Shown here: positions 8,887 to 17,499 of the stretch, piece by piece | Layout of the letters: each line of letters begins with the position of its first letter | How positions within the stretch are numbered: position 1 is the first letter of the stretch | Source of the DNA: Actinomycetes bacterium | Lineage (GTDB): Bacteria > Actinomycetota > Acidimicrobiia > Acidimicrobiales > RAAP-2 | Assembly: GCA_021831035.1 (NCBI GenBank) | Contig: JAKBNL010000009.1 | Span: 29,910 to 93,909, forward strand | DNA length: 64,000 bases | Reading direction: 5' to 3' | The notes under the pieces: generated by a model | What the model saw: only the letters and a program-made list of their open reading frames with translations | Told to the model about the DNA's origin: nothing | Databases searched by the model: none | Translations under genes and position numbers: made by a program

Positions 8887-9818
8887 CCCCGATCCGCGTC
8901 GCGCAGTGCCGCGAGGTCGTCCGGGAGCTCCCGGGCGACGCGCACCGACTCGCCCGTGCGCGGGTGGGTGAAGGCCAGCGCGCTCGCGTGCAGCGCGACG
9001 CGCCCCTCGGCGAGACGCTCGTCCCGTCGGTGGCCGTAGCGTGCGTCGTTCACGACCGGGTGTCCGATCGAGGCCAGGTGGACCCGGATCTGATGGGTCC
9101 GTCCCGTCTCGAGCTCCACCTCGAGCTCGCTCACGGCGTAGGGGGCGTCCAAGCGCTCGCGCACCCGATAACGCGTGCGCGCGGGCCGGCCATCCCCGCG
9201 CACCGCCATCGCCGTCGGCTGGCGAGCCGAACGACCGATCGGCGCGTCCACCACGCCGCGGTCCTCCCTGAGGTGCCCCTGGACGAAGGCGGTGTAGGTC
9301 CGCGAGACCTCGCGCCCGGCCATCTGGGCGCGCAGCGACGCCAGCCCCGTGGCGCTGCGGGCGACGACCAGCAGTCCCGAGGTGCCCTTGTCGAGGCGGT
9401 GGACGATGCCCGGACGCCCCGGCTCGCCCAGGGGGGCCAACGCGGCGATCTCGGGGTAGCGCGCGAGCAGTCCGGCGACCAGGGTGCCCTCGCGCTGGCC
9501 GGCGCCGGGATGGACGACGAGTTCGGGGGCCTTGTCCACCACGACGAAGTCGGCGTCCTCCAGCACGACCGTGACGGCGACGGCGGGTTCGGCGACGACC
9601 GTCCCGTCGTCACGCGCCGGCAGGTCGACCTCCAGCCGCTGACCGGGGGCCACCGGGGTCGCGCCACGGGTCACCGTCACGCCGTCCAGGCGCACGCCCC
9701 CCGCCTCGAGCACGACGCGCACCTCGGCCCGGGAGCGCCCGGCCAGGGTCGCCAGGACCCGGTCGACCCGCTCGCCGGCCAGACCGTCGGGGACGCGCAG
9801 GTCGAGCCGCTCGCTCAT
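8883..9818 (-). CDS. rluD: RluA/RluD-family 23S rRNA pseudouridine synthase
   Basis: 311 aa. N-terminal S4 RNA-binding domain (residues about 15-75, SRAEVRVVLEAGGVRLDG) followed by the pseudouridine synthase core with the catalytic motif HRLDKGTSGLLVVA and the later GRTHQIRVHL element. The family isomerises uridines in 23S rRNA helix 69 (RluD) or related sites; which uridine is modified here cannot be read from sequence. The ATG at 9818 overlaps the end of lspA by 4 nt, the common lspA-rluD pair. Its stop overlaps the converging sigma factor stop. Confidence 0.93.
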   Translation of the reverse strand: MSERLDLRVPDGLAGERVDRVLATLAGRSRAEVRVVLEAGGVRLDGVTVTRGATPVAPGQRLEVDLPARDDGTVVAEPAVAVTVVLEDADFVVVDKAPELVVHPGAGQREGTLVAGLLARYPEIAALAPLGEPGRPGIVHRLDKGTSGLLVVARSATGLASLRAQMAGREVSRTYTAFVQGHLREDRGVVDAPIGRSARQPTAMAVRGDGRPARTRYRVRERLDAPYAVSELEVELETGRTHQIRVHLASIGHPVVNDARYGHRRDERLAEGRVALHASALAFTHPRTGESVRVARELPDDLAALRDADRG

Positions 9819-10294
9819 CGCGCCGCCAGGGTCCCGCCGCGCAGCGCCACCACCGCCAGCACGACGAAGCCGATCGTTATCGCGGCGTCGGCCAGGTTGA
9901 AGACCGGGAAGCTCGCGACGGCGACGAAGTCGGTCACGGCGTGCGGGGTGGCGCCCAGCCGGTCGAGGAGGTTGGCCACCCCGCCGCCGATGAGCAGGCC
10001 GAAGCCCACGGTGGGCCACCCGCGCCGCGCACGAAGCCCGACCGCCACCACGGCCACCGCCACGACCGCGGTGGCCACGCTCACGAGGAGGGGCCCCGAG
10101 CTCGCCACCGAGAACGAGACCCCCGTGTTGTAGTGCAGGCGGAACCAGAGCGGTCCGACCACGTGCACGGCGTGGTGGGCCAGTGCGTGACGGGCCCACG
10201 CCTTGGTGAGCGCGTCGAGCGCGGTCACGCCGAGCGCCACCGCCACGACCCCGAGGTTGAGCGTGCCGAGGGCCCCTAGACGGCGGCGCGGCAC
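9815..10294 (-). CDS. lspA: Lipoprotein signal peptidase LspA (signal peptidase II)
   Basis: 159 aa integral membrane aspartyl protease that cleaves prolipoprotein signal peptides. Four membrane segments are visible (about 12-32, 65-88, 95-110, 130-152). Family landmarks are present: HYNTGVSFS, GGGVANLLDRL containing the first catalytic Asp, and FPVFNLADAAI with the second Asp. It overlaps rluD by 4 nt downstream and the DksA-like gene by 19 nt upstream, so translation is likely coupled. Confidence 0.95.
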   Translation of the reverse strand: MPRRRLGALGTLNLGVVAVALGVTALDALTKAWARHALAHHAVHVVGPLWFRLHYNTGVSFSVASSGPLLVSVATAVVAVAVVAVGLRARRGWPTVGFGLLIGGGVANLLDRLGATPHAVTDFVAVASFPVFNLADAAITIGFVVLAVVALRGGTLAAR

Positions 10295-11313
10295 GAGACG
10301 CAGGTGAACACCGGCAGCTGCGCCCGCAGGCGGGCCTGGCTGATCGGCTCGTAGCAGCCGTCACAGCGCCCGTAGCTGCCGTCGGCCACGCGAGCGAGGG
10401 CCACGTCGATCTCGTCGACCTTCGTGCGCAGCGTCGTCGCGAACTCCTTGAGCTGGTCGCGCTGGATGTCCGACGCCGCCCCGGTGCCGTCCTCGTCGTC
10501 GTACTCGAGACGCTCTCGATCGACGAGCATCTCGTTCGCCTCGCTCTCGGCGATGTCGATCTGGTGCATGGTCGAGGCCCGGGTCTCTTCGAGCAGCGCG
10601 CGCAATTCCGCTAAGAAGGCGACGTCCTCGGCGTAGGGCTTGGAGTGCATCTTGCGCTCGAGGGCCTCTTGGCGCTTGCGCTCCTCGGCCTCGCGGCGTT
10701 CCTGACGCTTGCGCTCTTCGCTCTCGCGCCGCTCGATCTCGCGCAACTTCCGCAGGCGCTCGGCCTCCACGGCCCTCTTCTTCGCCTCGAGCTCCCGTTG
10801 ACGCTTGGCCTCGACGGCCGCCTTCTCGCGGGCCTTGCGGGCCACCTCACGGGCCCGGGCCGCGGCCTTGGCCTTCGCCTCACGCTCCCGCTGAGCGGCC
10901 CGCGCCCTGGCCTCGCGCTCCTTGGCGGCCTTGGCCCGGGCGGCGGCGGCGGCCTTGGCCTTGGCCTCGCGCTCCTTTTCAACGGCCCGCGCCCTGGCCT
11001 CGCGCTCCTTGGCGGCCTTGGCCTTGGCGGCGGCGGCGACCTTGGCCTTGGCCTCGCGCTCCTTGGCGGCCTTGGCCCGGGCGGCGGCGGCGGCCTTGGC
11101 CCTGGTCTCGCGCTCCTTTTCGGCCGGCGACTTCGACGTCGGGGCCTTGGCGGGGGCCTTGGCCGCCTTCTTCGCCGGGGCCCTCTTCGCCGGGACCGTC
11201 TTCGACGCACCCTTGGCGGGGGCCTTGGCCGCCTTCTTCGCCGGGACCTTCTTCGCCGGGACCTTCTTCGACGCTGCCTTGGACGTGGTCTTCGAACTGG
11301 CGGCCATCTCCAC
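10276..11313 (-). CDS. DksA/TraR-type zinc-finger protein with a long Lys/Ala histone-like tail
   Basis: 345 aa in three parts. Residues 1-62 are a basic, low-complexity PAKK/KAPAK tail like histone H1 or mycobacterial HupB tails. Residues 63-220 are an uninterrupted charged stretch of EREAKAKAAAAARAKAAK-type repeats that should form a long single helix or coiled coil. Residues about 225-345 match the DksA/TraR family, with a C4 zinc finger (CDGC...CVSC) near the C-terminus and the typical REALxRI-like helix replaced by ALARVADGSYGRCDGC. DksA-type domains bind RNA polymerase or act as small zinc-finger regulators. The domain assignment is firm. The role of the tail, probably DNA or ribosome binding, is inference. 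Confidence 0.85.
   Translation of the reverse strand: MEMAASSKTTSKAASKKVPAKKVPAKKAAKAPAKGASKTVPAKRAPAKKAAKAPAKAPTSKSPAEKERETRAKAAAAARAKAAKEREAKAKVAAAAKAKAAKEREARARAVEKEREAKAKAAAAARAKAAKEREARARAAQREREAKAKAAARAREVARKAREKAAVEAKRQRELEAKKRAVEAERLRKLREIERRESEERKRQERREAEERKRQEALERKMHSKPYAEDVAFLAELRALLEETRASTMHQIDIAESEANEMLVDRERLEYDDEDGTGAASDIQRDQLKEFATTLRTKVDEIDVALARVADGSYGRCDGCYEPISQARLRAQLPVFTCVSCRAAV
10900..11130 (-). repeat. Imperfect tandem repeats encoding the Ala/Lys/Glu helix
   Basis: Near-identical blocks of the type (minus strand) AAGGCCGCCAAGGAGCGCGA recur at least four times, spaced in multiples of 3, each encoding A-K-A-A-K-E-R-E. Only the coding frame is preserved between copies, as expected for unequal crossing-over inside a gene. 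This is not a CRISPR array: there are no unique spacers. Confidence 0.7.
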
Positions 11314-11362
11314 TCCTCTGCCGTGACGGGTGAGCGAAGACCCTACCAGCCGGCGGCGAGGG

Positions 11363-12163
11363 CTACGCCTCGTCGCGCCCGTGGTCCATGCGCAGCATCT
11401 GGCCGATGGTCGGGGTGTGGCCCGACGGCGCGGGGGCCGGCGGCGGCGTCTGACTGGGGCGTGGCGGCACCGCGCGACTGGGCACCGACGGGACGACCTC
11501 GGTCACCGGCGCGACGGCCGGTTCGCGCGCCGGGGCCGGGGCGGGCGCCGGGGCACCGCGTGGGGGCAGGGGGGTGGGCGACGGGGCCGCGTCGTCGCTG
11601 AAGGTCGCCTCGACCCAGTGGGTGAACTCACTCAGCACACCCGAGATGCGCGTGCGCTGCTCGTCGAGCTGACGGCGCAGCCGCTCGACGTCCTCACCCA
11701 GACGCTGCTTGAGCCCGTTGAGCCGGTTGACCTCGTCCTCGGCCCGGCTGCGCGCCTCGCCGACGATCTCGCGGGCGCGCTCTTGGGCCTGGGCCGTGAG
11801 CTCGCGCGCCTTCTCCTCGGCCTCGGCCTGGGCCTGCTCGATGAAGCGCTGGGCCAGCGCGATCATGGAGGCCACCTCCTCGGGGGCGACCGCGGCCGCC
11901 TGGCGCACGGGGGCGGGCGCCGGGGCCGGGGCCGGGGCCGCCGCCGGGGCCGGACGGGCACCCTCGAGCTGGGCGATGCGCTCGGCCGCCTGGCGCAGCT
12001 GCTGGCGCTGCTGGTGGACGAGGTCCTTCATCTGGCGGACCTCGCCCGAGAGCCGCTCGAGGAACTCGTCGACCTCGTCGACGCTGTAGCCCTTCAGGCC
12101 GACCTTGAAGGTCACCGTGTCGATGGCCTCGAGGGCCGAGGGGGCGTTGTCGGTGGTGTCCAT
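11363..12163 (-). CDS. DivIVA-domain polar growth/division protein (Wag31-like)
   Basis: 266 aa. The N-terminal DivIVA membrane-binding domain is clear (VTFKVGLKGYSVDEVDEFLERL). Two coiled coils follow: residues about 30-65 and, after a Pro/Ala linker of about 25 residues, about 100-180 (AEEKARELTAQAQERAREIV). The C-terminus is a disordered Pro-rich tail of about 80 residues. DivIVA/Wag31 marks negatively curved membrane and recruits wall synthesis in actinobacteria. The position downstream of sepF and yggT is the standard actinobacterial dcw layout, although here an AraC-type and a VOC gene intervene. Confidence 0.93.
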   Translation of the reverse strand: MDTTDNAPSALEAIDTVTFKVGLKGYSVDEVDEFLERLSGEVRQMKDLVHQQRQQLRQAAERIAQLEGARPAPAAAPAPAPAPAPVRQAAAVAPEEVASMIALAQRFIEQAQAEAEEKARELTAQAQERAREIVGEARSRAEDEVNRLNGLKQRLGEDVERLRRQLDEQRTRISGVLSEFTHWVEATFSDDAAPSPTPLPPRGAPAPAPAPAREPAVAPVTEVVPSVPSRAVPPRPSQTPPPAPAPSGHTPTIGQMLRMDHGRDEA

Positions 12164-12204
12164 CTCGCCACCCTACCGCCGGGCCCGCGCCCCGGCGGGA
12201 CGAG

Positions 12205-12615
12205 TCAGCGCCGCTGGTTGATCCGTACGAGGTTGCCCGCCGGGTCGCGCACCGCGCCGTCGCGGATCCCGTAGGGCTGGTCGGTCGGCTCCTGGACGAC
12301 CTCGACGCCCGCGGTGGCGAGGGCCGCGAAGGTGGCCTCGAGGTCGTCGCTCTCGAGCACCACGTGGCCGAACGTGCCCTTGGCCATCATCTCGGCCACG
12401 GTGTGCCGCTCGTCGTCGGTGAGGTTCGGCGTGGCCTCGGGCGGGTACAGGACGATCGCGGTCGAGGGCTGGGACGGCGGGCCGACGGTGATCCAGTGCA
12501 GGTCGCCGTAGCCGACGTCGAGGCGCACCTCGAAGCCGAGCACGTCACGGTAGAAAGCGATCGCCGCCGCGGGGTCGGTCTGGGGCAGGAAGCTGGAGTG
12601 AATGGTGAGGTCCAT
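12205..12615 (-). CDS. VOC-superfamily protein (glyoxalase/bleomycin-resistance/dioxygenase fold)
   Basis: 136 aa, a single VOC module of paired beta-alpha-beta-beta-beta units: SSFLPQTDPAAAIAFYRDVLGF opens the first half and FGHVVLESDDLEATFAALATAGV the second, ending with the usual IRDGAVRDPAGNLVRINQ. These proteins bind a divalent metal or small ligand; the substrate cannot be inferred. The ATG at 12615 has TAGCCT 6 nt upstream, so the gene probably has its own leaderless promoter. It follows an AraC-type regulator and may be its target. Confidence 0.9.
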   Translation of the reverse strand: MDLTIHSSFLPQTDPAAAIAFYRDVLGFEVRLDVGYGDLHWITVGPPSQPSTAIVLYPPEATPNLTDDERHTVAEMMAKGTFGHVVLESDDLEATFAALATAGVEVVQEPTDQPYGIRDGAVRDPAGNLVRINQRR

Positions 12616-12621
12616 GGCCCG

Positions 12622-12627
12622 AGGCTA
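12622..12627 (-). promoter_or_regulatory. Leaderless -10 for VOC gene
   Basis: TAGCCT, then 6 nt, then the ATG at 12615. Confidence 0.5.
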
Positions 12628-13077
12628 GGCACGAGCGCCGGCGCGCGCCTCTCGATTCCTGACCGGTCGGGTCACCAGCCGCGCCACGCACGGGTCGAGG
12701 TCGAGGGTGGCGTCGCGCCAGCGCCGCGCGTAGGCGCCCGGGGGCTCGCCGACCAGCTCGGTGAAGCGCGTGGCGAAGGTGCCGAGCGACGCGTAGCCGA
12801 CCGCGCCGGCCGCCGCCGTGACCGACGCCCCGCCGCGCAGCAGCGCCATCGCCCGCTCGACGCGGCGGGTCATGAGGTACCGGTAGGGCGACTCGGCGTA
12901 GGCGCGGGTGAACGAGCGGGTGAAGTGACCCGTCGACATCGCCGCGTCGCGCGCGAGGTCGTCGACCGTGAGCGGCCGGGCGAACTCGCGGTCCATCCGG
13001 TCGCGCGCCCGACGCAGCCGCGCGAGGTCCGCGAGGCGCGCCGCGCTCCGCCGCCTCGACGTGGTCGGTGCCGCCAC
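12625..13077 (-). CDS. AraC/XylS-type transcriptional regulator, DNA-binding domain only
   Basis: 150 aa made of one AraC double helix-turn-helix (MDREFARPLTVDDLARDAAMS, FTRSFTRAYAESPYRYL, then the second HTH with GYASLGTFATRFTELVGE). The usual N-terminal ligand-binding domain is missing, but the protein starts cleanly rather than looking truncated; AraC-domain-only proteins of this length are common. The GTG start at 13077 lies 2 nt after the yggT stop. Its stop codon lies just beyond the VOC gene's start, within that gene's promoter region, hinting that it controls the VOC gene. Confidence 0.88.
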   Translation of the reverse strand: MAAPTTSRRRSAARLADLARLRRARDRMDREFARPLTVDDLARDAAMSTGHFTRSFTRAYAESPYRYLMTRRVERAMALLRGGASVTAAAGAVGYASLGTFATRFTELVGEPPGAYARRWRDATLDLDPCVARLVTRPVRNREARAGARA

Positions 13078-13079
13078 CG

Positions 13080-13331
13080 CTAGATGAGGACGTTGATGAT
13101 CTCGAGCGCGACCATCGCGACCAGCACCGAGACGTCGATGCCGACCCCCCCGAGGCGCGGTCGGGGTAGCACGGCGCGCAGGGGCCGTAGCACCGGCTCG
13201 GTGAGTCGGGTGAGGAGCCGCTTCAACCCGGCGATGAAGCCGTCGGCGGAGTGGGTCGGGACCCAGCTGAGCAGGGCCGTCAGGAAGAGGACCCAGATGT
13301 AGAGGTAGATCAGTTCGTGGACGAGGGCCAC
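13080..13331 (-). CDS. YggT-family membrane protein
   Basis: 83 aa. Two hydrophobic segments (LIYLYIWVLFLTALLSWVP near the start and DVSVLVAMVALEIINVLI at the end) flank the family's conserved middle LTEPVLRPLRAVLP. The open frame continues upstream, but that part is shadow sequence within sepF. GTG at 13331 gives the expected family length and overlaps the sepF end by 22 nt. YggT genes sit between sepF and divIVA in Gram-positive dcw clusters; the molecular role is unknown. Confidence 0.85.
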   Translation of the reverse strand: MALVHELIYLYIWVLFLTALLSWVPTHSADGFIAGLKRLLTRLTEPVLRPLRAVLPRPRLGGVGIDVSVLVAMVALEIINVLI

Positions 13332-13900
13332 GGCGTCCCGCTTCGGAAGTTCGTCGTGCGCAGGCGCTCCTTGGTCTCGGCCGCCACGTGGACCCCGTTG
13401 GGCACCACGAGGTAGAGCCCGCGCGCCAGGATCTCGATCCGCGCCCCCAGCGCGTAGGCCGTCCCGGCGGCGAAGTCCACGAGCCGACGCGCGAGGGACG
13501 GGTCGTTGTCGGGGGTGGCGAGCACGACGGGACGACCGGTACGCAACTGGTCGGTGATGCGCCGGGAGTCGTCGTAGGTCTCGGGGGCGACGACCGCGAC
13601 GTCGCTCTCGGCGGCCGCCACTCGTCGGGGCGGGTTGGGGTTCGGGATCGGGCGCACCCGGGGCGTCCCGTGACCGCCGTCGATCACCGACACGGCCCCG
13701 CCCGAGCGCGGCCGCACCACCCGCTCGGGCGCGGCCGGGCGCGGACCCGGCGCGGGCCGGCTCGGGCGCGGGGCGGGCTCGGGCTCCCACTCGGGCTCGT
13801 AGGGCTCGGAGAAGGGTCGGGGCGCCGGGCTCGGGAGGTCGCCGTAGTCGTCCTCGACCAGGCCGAGGAAGCCCAGGAACCCCCGCAGTCTCTCGTTCAT
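13310..13900 (-). CDS. sepF: Cell division protein SepF
   Basis: 196 aa. N-terminal amphipathic membrane-targeting helix (MNERLRGFLGFLGLVED), then a Pro/Arg-rich linker to about residue 95, then the globular SepF domain (VVAPETYDDSRRITDQLRTGRPVVLAT, DFAAGTAYALGARIEIL, GLYLVVPNGVHV). SepF tethers FtsZ to the membrane and is the main FtsZ anchor in actinobacteria without FtsA, which fits the absence of ftsA here. The last residues beyond VHVAAETKERLRTTNF come from the region overlapping yggT. Confidence 0.95.
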   Translation of the reverse strand: MNERLRGFLGFLGLVEDDYGDLPSPAPRPFSEPYEPEWEPEPAPRPSRPAPGPRPAAPERVVRPRSGGAVSVIDGGHGTPRVRPIPNPNPPRRVAAAESDVAVVAPETYDDSRRITDQLRTGRPVVLATPDNDPSLARRLVDFAAGTAYALGARIEILARGLYLVVPNGVHVAAETKERLRTTNFRSGTPWPSSTN

Positions 13901-13940
13901 CTTCCCCTCCTTGGGCCCCGTGGGCCTCGGTAGGTCAATG

Positions 13941-14636
13941 TTAGGCGAGCCCGCCGTCGCCGCCCCGGGGCCCGAAGAGGGCCCGCCCCAGGCGGACCTC
14001 GGTGGTGCCGGCCCGACAGGCCCACTCCAGGTCCTCGCTCATGCCCATCGAGCGCTCCGCGAGCCCCAGGGCGTCGGCCAGGCGCGTCGTGGTGGCGAAG
14101 GCCGCCCGGGCGCCCGGCGGGTCGGGCGGGGCCACCACCATCAGCCCGCGCACCTCCAGCCCGGCGTCGCGGGCCCGGGCGACGAGGCCGGGCACCGCGG
14201 CCTCGGGCGCCCCGTGGCGCTCGGGCCGCCCCGTCACGTCGAGCTGGACGTAGACCGGCGCACCGGGCCGGACCCGGGCGAGCCGCTCGACCTCGCGATC
14301 GCGCGAGAGCGAGGCGATCAGGTCGGCGCACGTCGCGACGCGAGCGATCTTGTTGGTCTGAAGCGCCCCGAGGTAGTGCCAGGTGAGAGCGAGGTCGGAC
14401 GTGGCCGCGCGCGTCGCGCACAGCTCCTCGACGTAGTTCTCACCGCAGTGGGCGAGCCCGGCCGCGACGGCGGCGCGCGCGGCCGCCGGCCCGAAGGTCT
14501 TGGTCACCGCGACGACCCTCACCCGCTCGGGGTCGCTCCCCCACTCGACCATGCGCGCGCGCACCGTCTCGAGGCGCGCGCGCACCCGCGCGCTCAGCTC
14601 CTCAGCGGAGGAAGCTGGGGATGTCGTCATCGCCAC
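13941..14636 (-). CDS. yggS: YggS/PLPBP pyridoxal phosphate homeostasis protein
   Basis: 231 aa single-domain TIM barrel homologous to the alanine racemase N-terminus, binding PLP through the Lys in VAVTKTF. Other family segments: [56 protein letters not shown]. It buffers free PLP and affects amino-acid metabolism. Starts at 14636 (GTG) or 14630 (ATG) both overlap the ftsZ end by about 30 nt. The ftsZ-yggS-sepF order is conserved across Gram-positives. Confidence 0.95.
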   Translation of the reverse strand: MAMTTSPASSAEELSARVRARLETVRARMVEWGSDPERVRVVAVTKTFGPAAARAAVAAGLAHCGENYVEELCATRAATSDLALTWHYLGALQTNKIARVATCADLIASLSRDREVERLARVRPGAPVYVQLDVTGRPERHGAPEAAVPGLVARARDAGLEVRGLMVVAPPDPPGARAAFATTTRLADALGLAERSMGMSEDLEWACRAGTTEVRLGRALFGPRGGDGGLA

Positions 14637-15684
14637 CCACGTCGAAGAAGTCGTCGTCGGAGGTGGAGGTGAAGATGTCGCTGCGCGGCCCCTCGGTCAT
14701 GACGGGCTGGGCGACGGTGGTGGGGGCCTTGGGCGAGACCTGGTCGAACCCGGCCGCGATGACGGTGACCCGCACGGCGTCGCCCACCGACTCGTCGATC
14801 ACGCTGCCGAAGATGATGTTGGCCTCAGGGTGGGCCACCGAGTGGACGATCTCGGCCGCCTGGGTCACCTCGTTGAGGGTGATGTCGGGGCCGCCGACGA
14901 TGTTCATGAGGATCCCGCGCGCCCCGTCGATCGAGGCCTCGAGCAGCGGCGAGGTGATCGCCGCACGCGCCGCGTTGACGGCGCGGCCCTCCCCCGTCGA
15001 CGAGCCGACGCCCATGATGGCGGTGCCCGCGTTGCGCATGACCGTGTTGACGTCGGCGAAGTCGGTGTTGATGAGCCCGGGCACCGTGATGAGGTCGGTC
15101 ACGCCGCGCACCGCCGACAAGAGGACGTCGTCGGCGATCTTGAAGGCGTCGAGCATCGAGGTGTCCGGCGCGGTCACCGAGAGCAGCCGGTCGTTGGGGA
15201 TGACGATGAGGGTGTCGACCTTGTCGCGCAGGTTCTGGATGCCCTTCTCGGCCTGGGTGGCGCGACGCTTGCCCTCGAAGGAGAAGGGCCGGGTGACCAC
15301 GCCGATGGTCAAGATCCCCAGGGAGCGCGCGATCTCGGCGACCACCGGGGCCGCCCCGGTCCCGGTGCCCCCGCCCTCGCCCGCGGTGATGAACACCATG
15401 TCGGTGTCCTTCAGGGCGTCCTCGATCTCGGCCCGGTGGTCCTCGGCGGCCTGTCGCCCGACGTCGGGGTCGCTACCGGCCCCCAGGCCCCGCGTGAGCT
15501 GGCGACCGATGTCGATCTTGAGGTCGGCCTCGCTGAGCAACAGGGCCTGGGCGTCGGTGTTGGCCGCGATGAACTCGATGTTCTTGAGTCCCGCCGAGAT
15601 CATCCGGTTGACCGCGTTGGCGCCCCCGCCCCCCACGCCGATGACCTTGATCACGGCGTTGTAGTTGCTCTGGGTCAGGCTCAT
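14602..15684 (-). CDS. ftsZ: Cell division GTPase FtsZ
   Basis: 360 aa, compact for an actinobacterial FtsZ. GTPase landmarks are intact: [17 protein letters not shown], the tubulin signature [13 protein letters not shown] and the T7-loop segment. After a short acidic linker the C-terminal peptide ends DDDIPSFLR, the docking site for SepF and FtsW. The ATG at 15684 has AAGGGG 6 nt upstream. It polymerises into the Z-ring at the inner membrane face. It is the last core dcw gene, separated by about 90 nt from ftsQ, so it may have its own promoter. Confidence 0.98.
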   Translation of the reverse strand: MSLTQSNYNAVIKVIGVGGGGANAVNRMISAGLKNIEFIAANTDAQALLLSEADLKIDIGRQLTRGLGAGSDPDVGRQAAEDHRAEIEDALKDTDMVFITAGEGGGTGTGAAPVVAEIARSLGILTIGVVTRPFSFEGKRRATQAEKGIQNLRDKVDTLIVIPNDRLLSVTAPDTSMLDAFKIADDVLLSAVRGVTDLITVPGLINTDFADVNTVMRNAGTAIMGVGSSTGEGRAVNAARAAITSPLLEASIDGARGILMNIVGGPDITLNEVTQAAEIVHSVAHPEANIIFGSVIDESVGDAVRVTVIAAGFDQVSPKAPTTVAQPVMTEGPRSDIFTSTSDDDFFDVGGDDDIPSFLR

Positions 15685-15772
15685 CGGATCCCCTTGTCTG
15701 TGCGTTCGGTCAGCCCCCAGGGCGAGGGGCAGTCCCCGAAGGCTACTCAGCCCCCCCAAAGGGGTCAAATGC

Positions 15773-16591
15773 CTACCCCGCCGGAGGCGTCACGGCGAGC
15801 TCCCCCGGGACGGTCACGTCGATGACGTCGCCCGGCACCAGCGTACTGTGCGCGATGACCGACGCCACGGCGACGAACTTCGCGTGGAGGTCGGTCGCCC
15901 GGCCCAACTCGAAACGCACCGGCGTGGTGAGGATCAGCGCCACGTGGCCCAACCGGTCCTCGGTGATCGTGCGCACCTGGTAGGCGAAGGCCCGTGGGAG
16001 ACGACCCGCGACGTAGGCGGCGGCCCGCCCCCGGGTCGAGAAGGGCCAGGACCCCCGCGCGCCGGTGACCGACAGGGTGGGCAGGTTGGCCCGCAGCGGA
16101 GCGGGCCCGAGGTCGCGGCCGGTGGCGCTCACGTAGTCGAGGTGGTGGCCGGGGCCGTAGGCCACGGCCACCGCGGTGGCCTCGGTGACGTTCACCACGA
16201 CCGTGTCGGGCCAGCGGCGCACCACGCGCGCCCGGGCGACCCAGGGGAAGCGCTGTAGGTCGCGTTCGATGGCCCCGGCGTTGACGTCGATCATCGCGGG
16301 GTGCGCGCCGAGGCCCGTCGCGGCGAGGACCTGAGCCGTCGTCTCGTGGTGCAGCCCGGTGACCGTCACGTGGCGGACCTCGAAGATCGATCGGTGGAGG
16401 AGCCACCGGCCGCCCAGCACGGCGCCGGTCACCACCAGCGCGAGCACCAGCACCACGAGGGTCGAGCGGCGCACCCGCGGACCCCGGCGCCGGGCGCGCG
16501 CGCCGGGGGGCGCGGGCGGAGGGGACGGCGGAGGGGACGGCGCCGGGGTCCCCCGGCGCCCGCGGGTCGCGACCGGGGCGCGCCGGCTCAC
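15773..16591 (-). CDS. ftsQ: Cell division protein FtsQ
   Basis: 272 aa. Cytoplasmic Pro/Arg-rich N-terminus (about 45 residues), one membrane helix ([19 protein letters not shown]), POTRA domain ([25 protein letters not shown]) and the beta domain with [19 protein letters not shown]. It is a bitopic divisome protein that bridges early and late components with FtsB/FtsL. The open frame extends upstream through murB in another reading; the GTG at 16591 overlaps the murB stop by 4 nt, which fixes the start. Confidence 0.95.
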   Translation of the reverse strand: MSRRAPVATRGRRGTPAPSPPPSPPPAPPGARARRRGPRVRRSTLVVLVLALVVTGAVLGGRWLLHRSIFEVRHVTVTGLHHETTAQVLAATGLGAHPAMIDVNAGAIERDLQRFPWVARARVVRRWPDTVVVNVTEATAVAVAYGPGHHLDYVSATGRDLGPAPLRANLPTLSVTGARGSWPFSTRGRAAAYVAGRLPRAFAYQVRTITEDRLGHVALILTTPVRFELGRATDLHAKFVAVASVIAHSTLVPGDVIDVTVPGELAVTPPAG

Positions 16592-17499
16592 GCGGGGACC
16601 TCGAAGCCGAGGAATCGGTTCTCGCACACCAGGGCGACTCCGGTGGCCTCGAGGACTCGGGCGCGCACCTCGACGATCAGCCCGTAGACGTCCTCGGCGC
16701 GCCCACCCTCGTCGGCCTGGATGAAGTTGGCGTGCTTCTCGCTGACCCGCGCGCTCCCCCGGCGCCACCCCTTGAGCCCGGCCGCCTCGATGAGCCGCGC
16801 CGCGTGGTCGCCGGGCGGGTTGCGAAAGACCGACCCGGCGTTGGCCCCGCCGGGCTGGTGCTCGCGGCGCCAGCGCACCACCGCGCGCACCCCCTCCTCG
16901 GCGACGGCCGGGTCGCCGCGACCCAGGCGCAGGGTCGCCCCGAGCACGAGCTCGCCGGGGGCGAGCGCGCTGTGGCGATAGCCGAGCCCGAGGGCGGCCG
17001 CGTCGCGTCGCGCCGTCGACCCGTCGCGCCATAGCGTCGCCGAGACGAGCGACGCGGCGAGGTCCGACCCGTGGCCCCCGGCGTTCATGGCAACGGCGCC
17101 ACCCACGGTGCCGGGTACCCCGACCGCCCACTCGAAGCCGGTCACCCCGGCGCGGGCGAGGCGACGGGCCGCCACGGGCAGGTCGAGCCCCGCGCCGAGC
17201 TCGACCAGCACCCCGTCGCCGTCGTCGCGCCAGTCGAGCTCGGCGAACTCGCCCTCCAGGCGCACGGCGCACACGTCGAGCTCGCCGTCGGCGACGAGCA
17301 GGTTCGAACCGTTGCCGAGGGCGACGAGGTCGAGACCGACCCCTCCGAGCAGTGGGCCGAGCTCGTCGAGGTCGTCGCGACGCGCGAGGGTGACGAGCAG
17401 CCGCGCCGTCCCGCCGACCCGGTAGGTGGTGCGCGCGCCGAGGGGAGCGTGCTCGCGCACCCGGGCGCCGCCCACCTCGACCAGGCGCGCGATGCTCAC
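16588..17499 (-). CDS. murB: UDP-N-acetylenolpyruvoylglucosamine reductase
   Basis: 303 aa FAD enzyme that reduces UDP-GlcNAc-enolpyruvate to UDP-MurNAc in the cytoplasm. FAD-binding landmarks TYRVGGTARLLV, GNGSNLLVADG and GVPGTVGGAVAMNAGGHG, and the C-terminal catalytic region NAGSVFRNPPGDHAARLIEAAGLKG with the proton-donor Ser in GSVF. SEKHANFI near the end is diagnostic; the length fits the type II enzymes (B. subtilis style). GTG at 17499 overlaps the murC stop by 4 nt. Confidence 0.97.
   Translation of the reverse strand: MSIARLVEVGGARVREHAPLGARTTYRVGGTARLLVTLARRDDLDELGPLLGGVGLDLVALGNGSNLLVADGELDVCAVRLEGEFAELDWRDDGDGVLVELGAGLDLPVAARRLARAGVTGFEWAVGVPGTVGGAVAMNAGGHGSDLAASLVSATLWRDGSTARRDAAALGLGYRHSALAPGELVLGATLRLGRGDPAVAEEGVRAVVRWRREHQPGGANAGSVFRNPPGDHAARLIEAAGLKGWRRGSARVSEKHANFIQADEGGRAEDVYGLIVEVRARVLEATGVALVCENRFLGFEVPA

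Noticed and set aside
9819..10364. Upstream half of the frame that ends with rluD
   Set aside because: Lies in another frame within lspA and the DksA-like gene; rluD starts at 9818.
10900..11130. Repeats as a possible CRISPR array
   Set aside because: All copies are in frame with one gene, without unique spacers or constant repeat length.
11330..12274. 314-aa plus-strand frame opposite divIVA
   Set aside because: Antisense of a clear DivIVA gene; low-complexity Gly/Arg/Leu translation.
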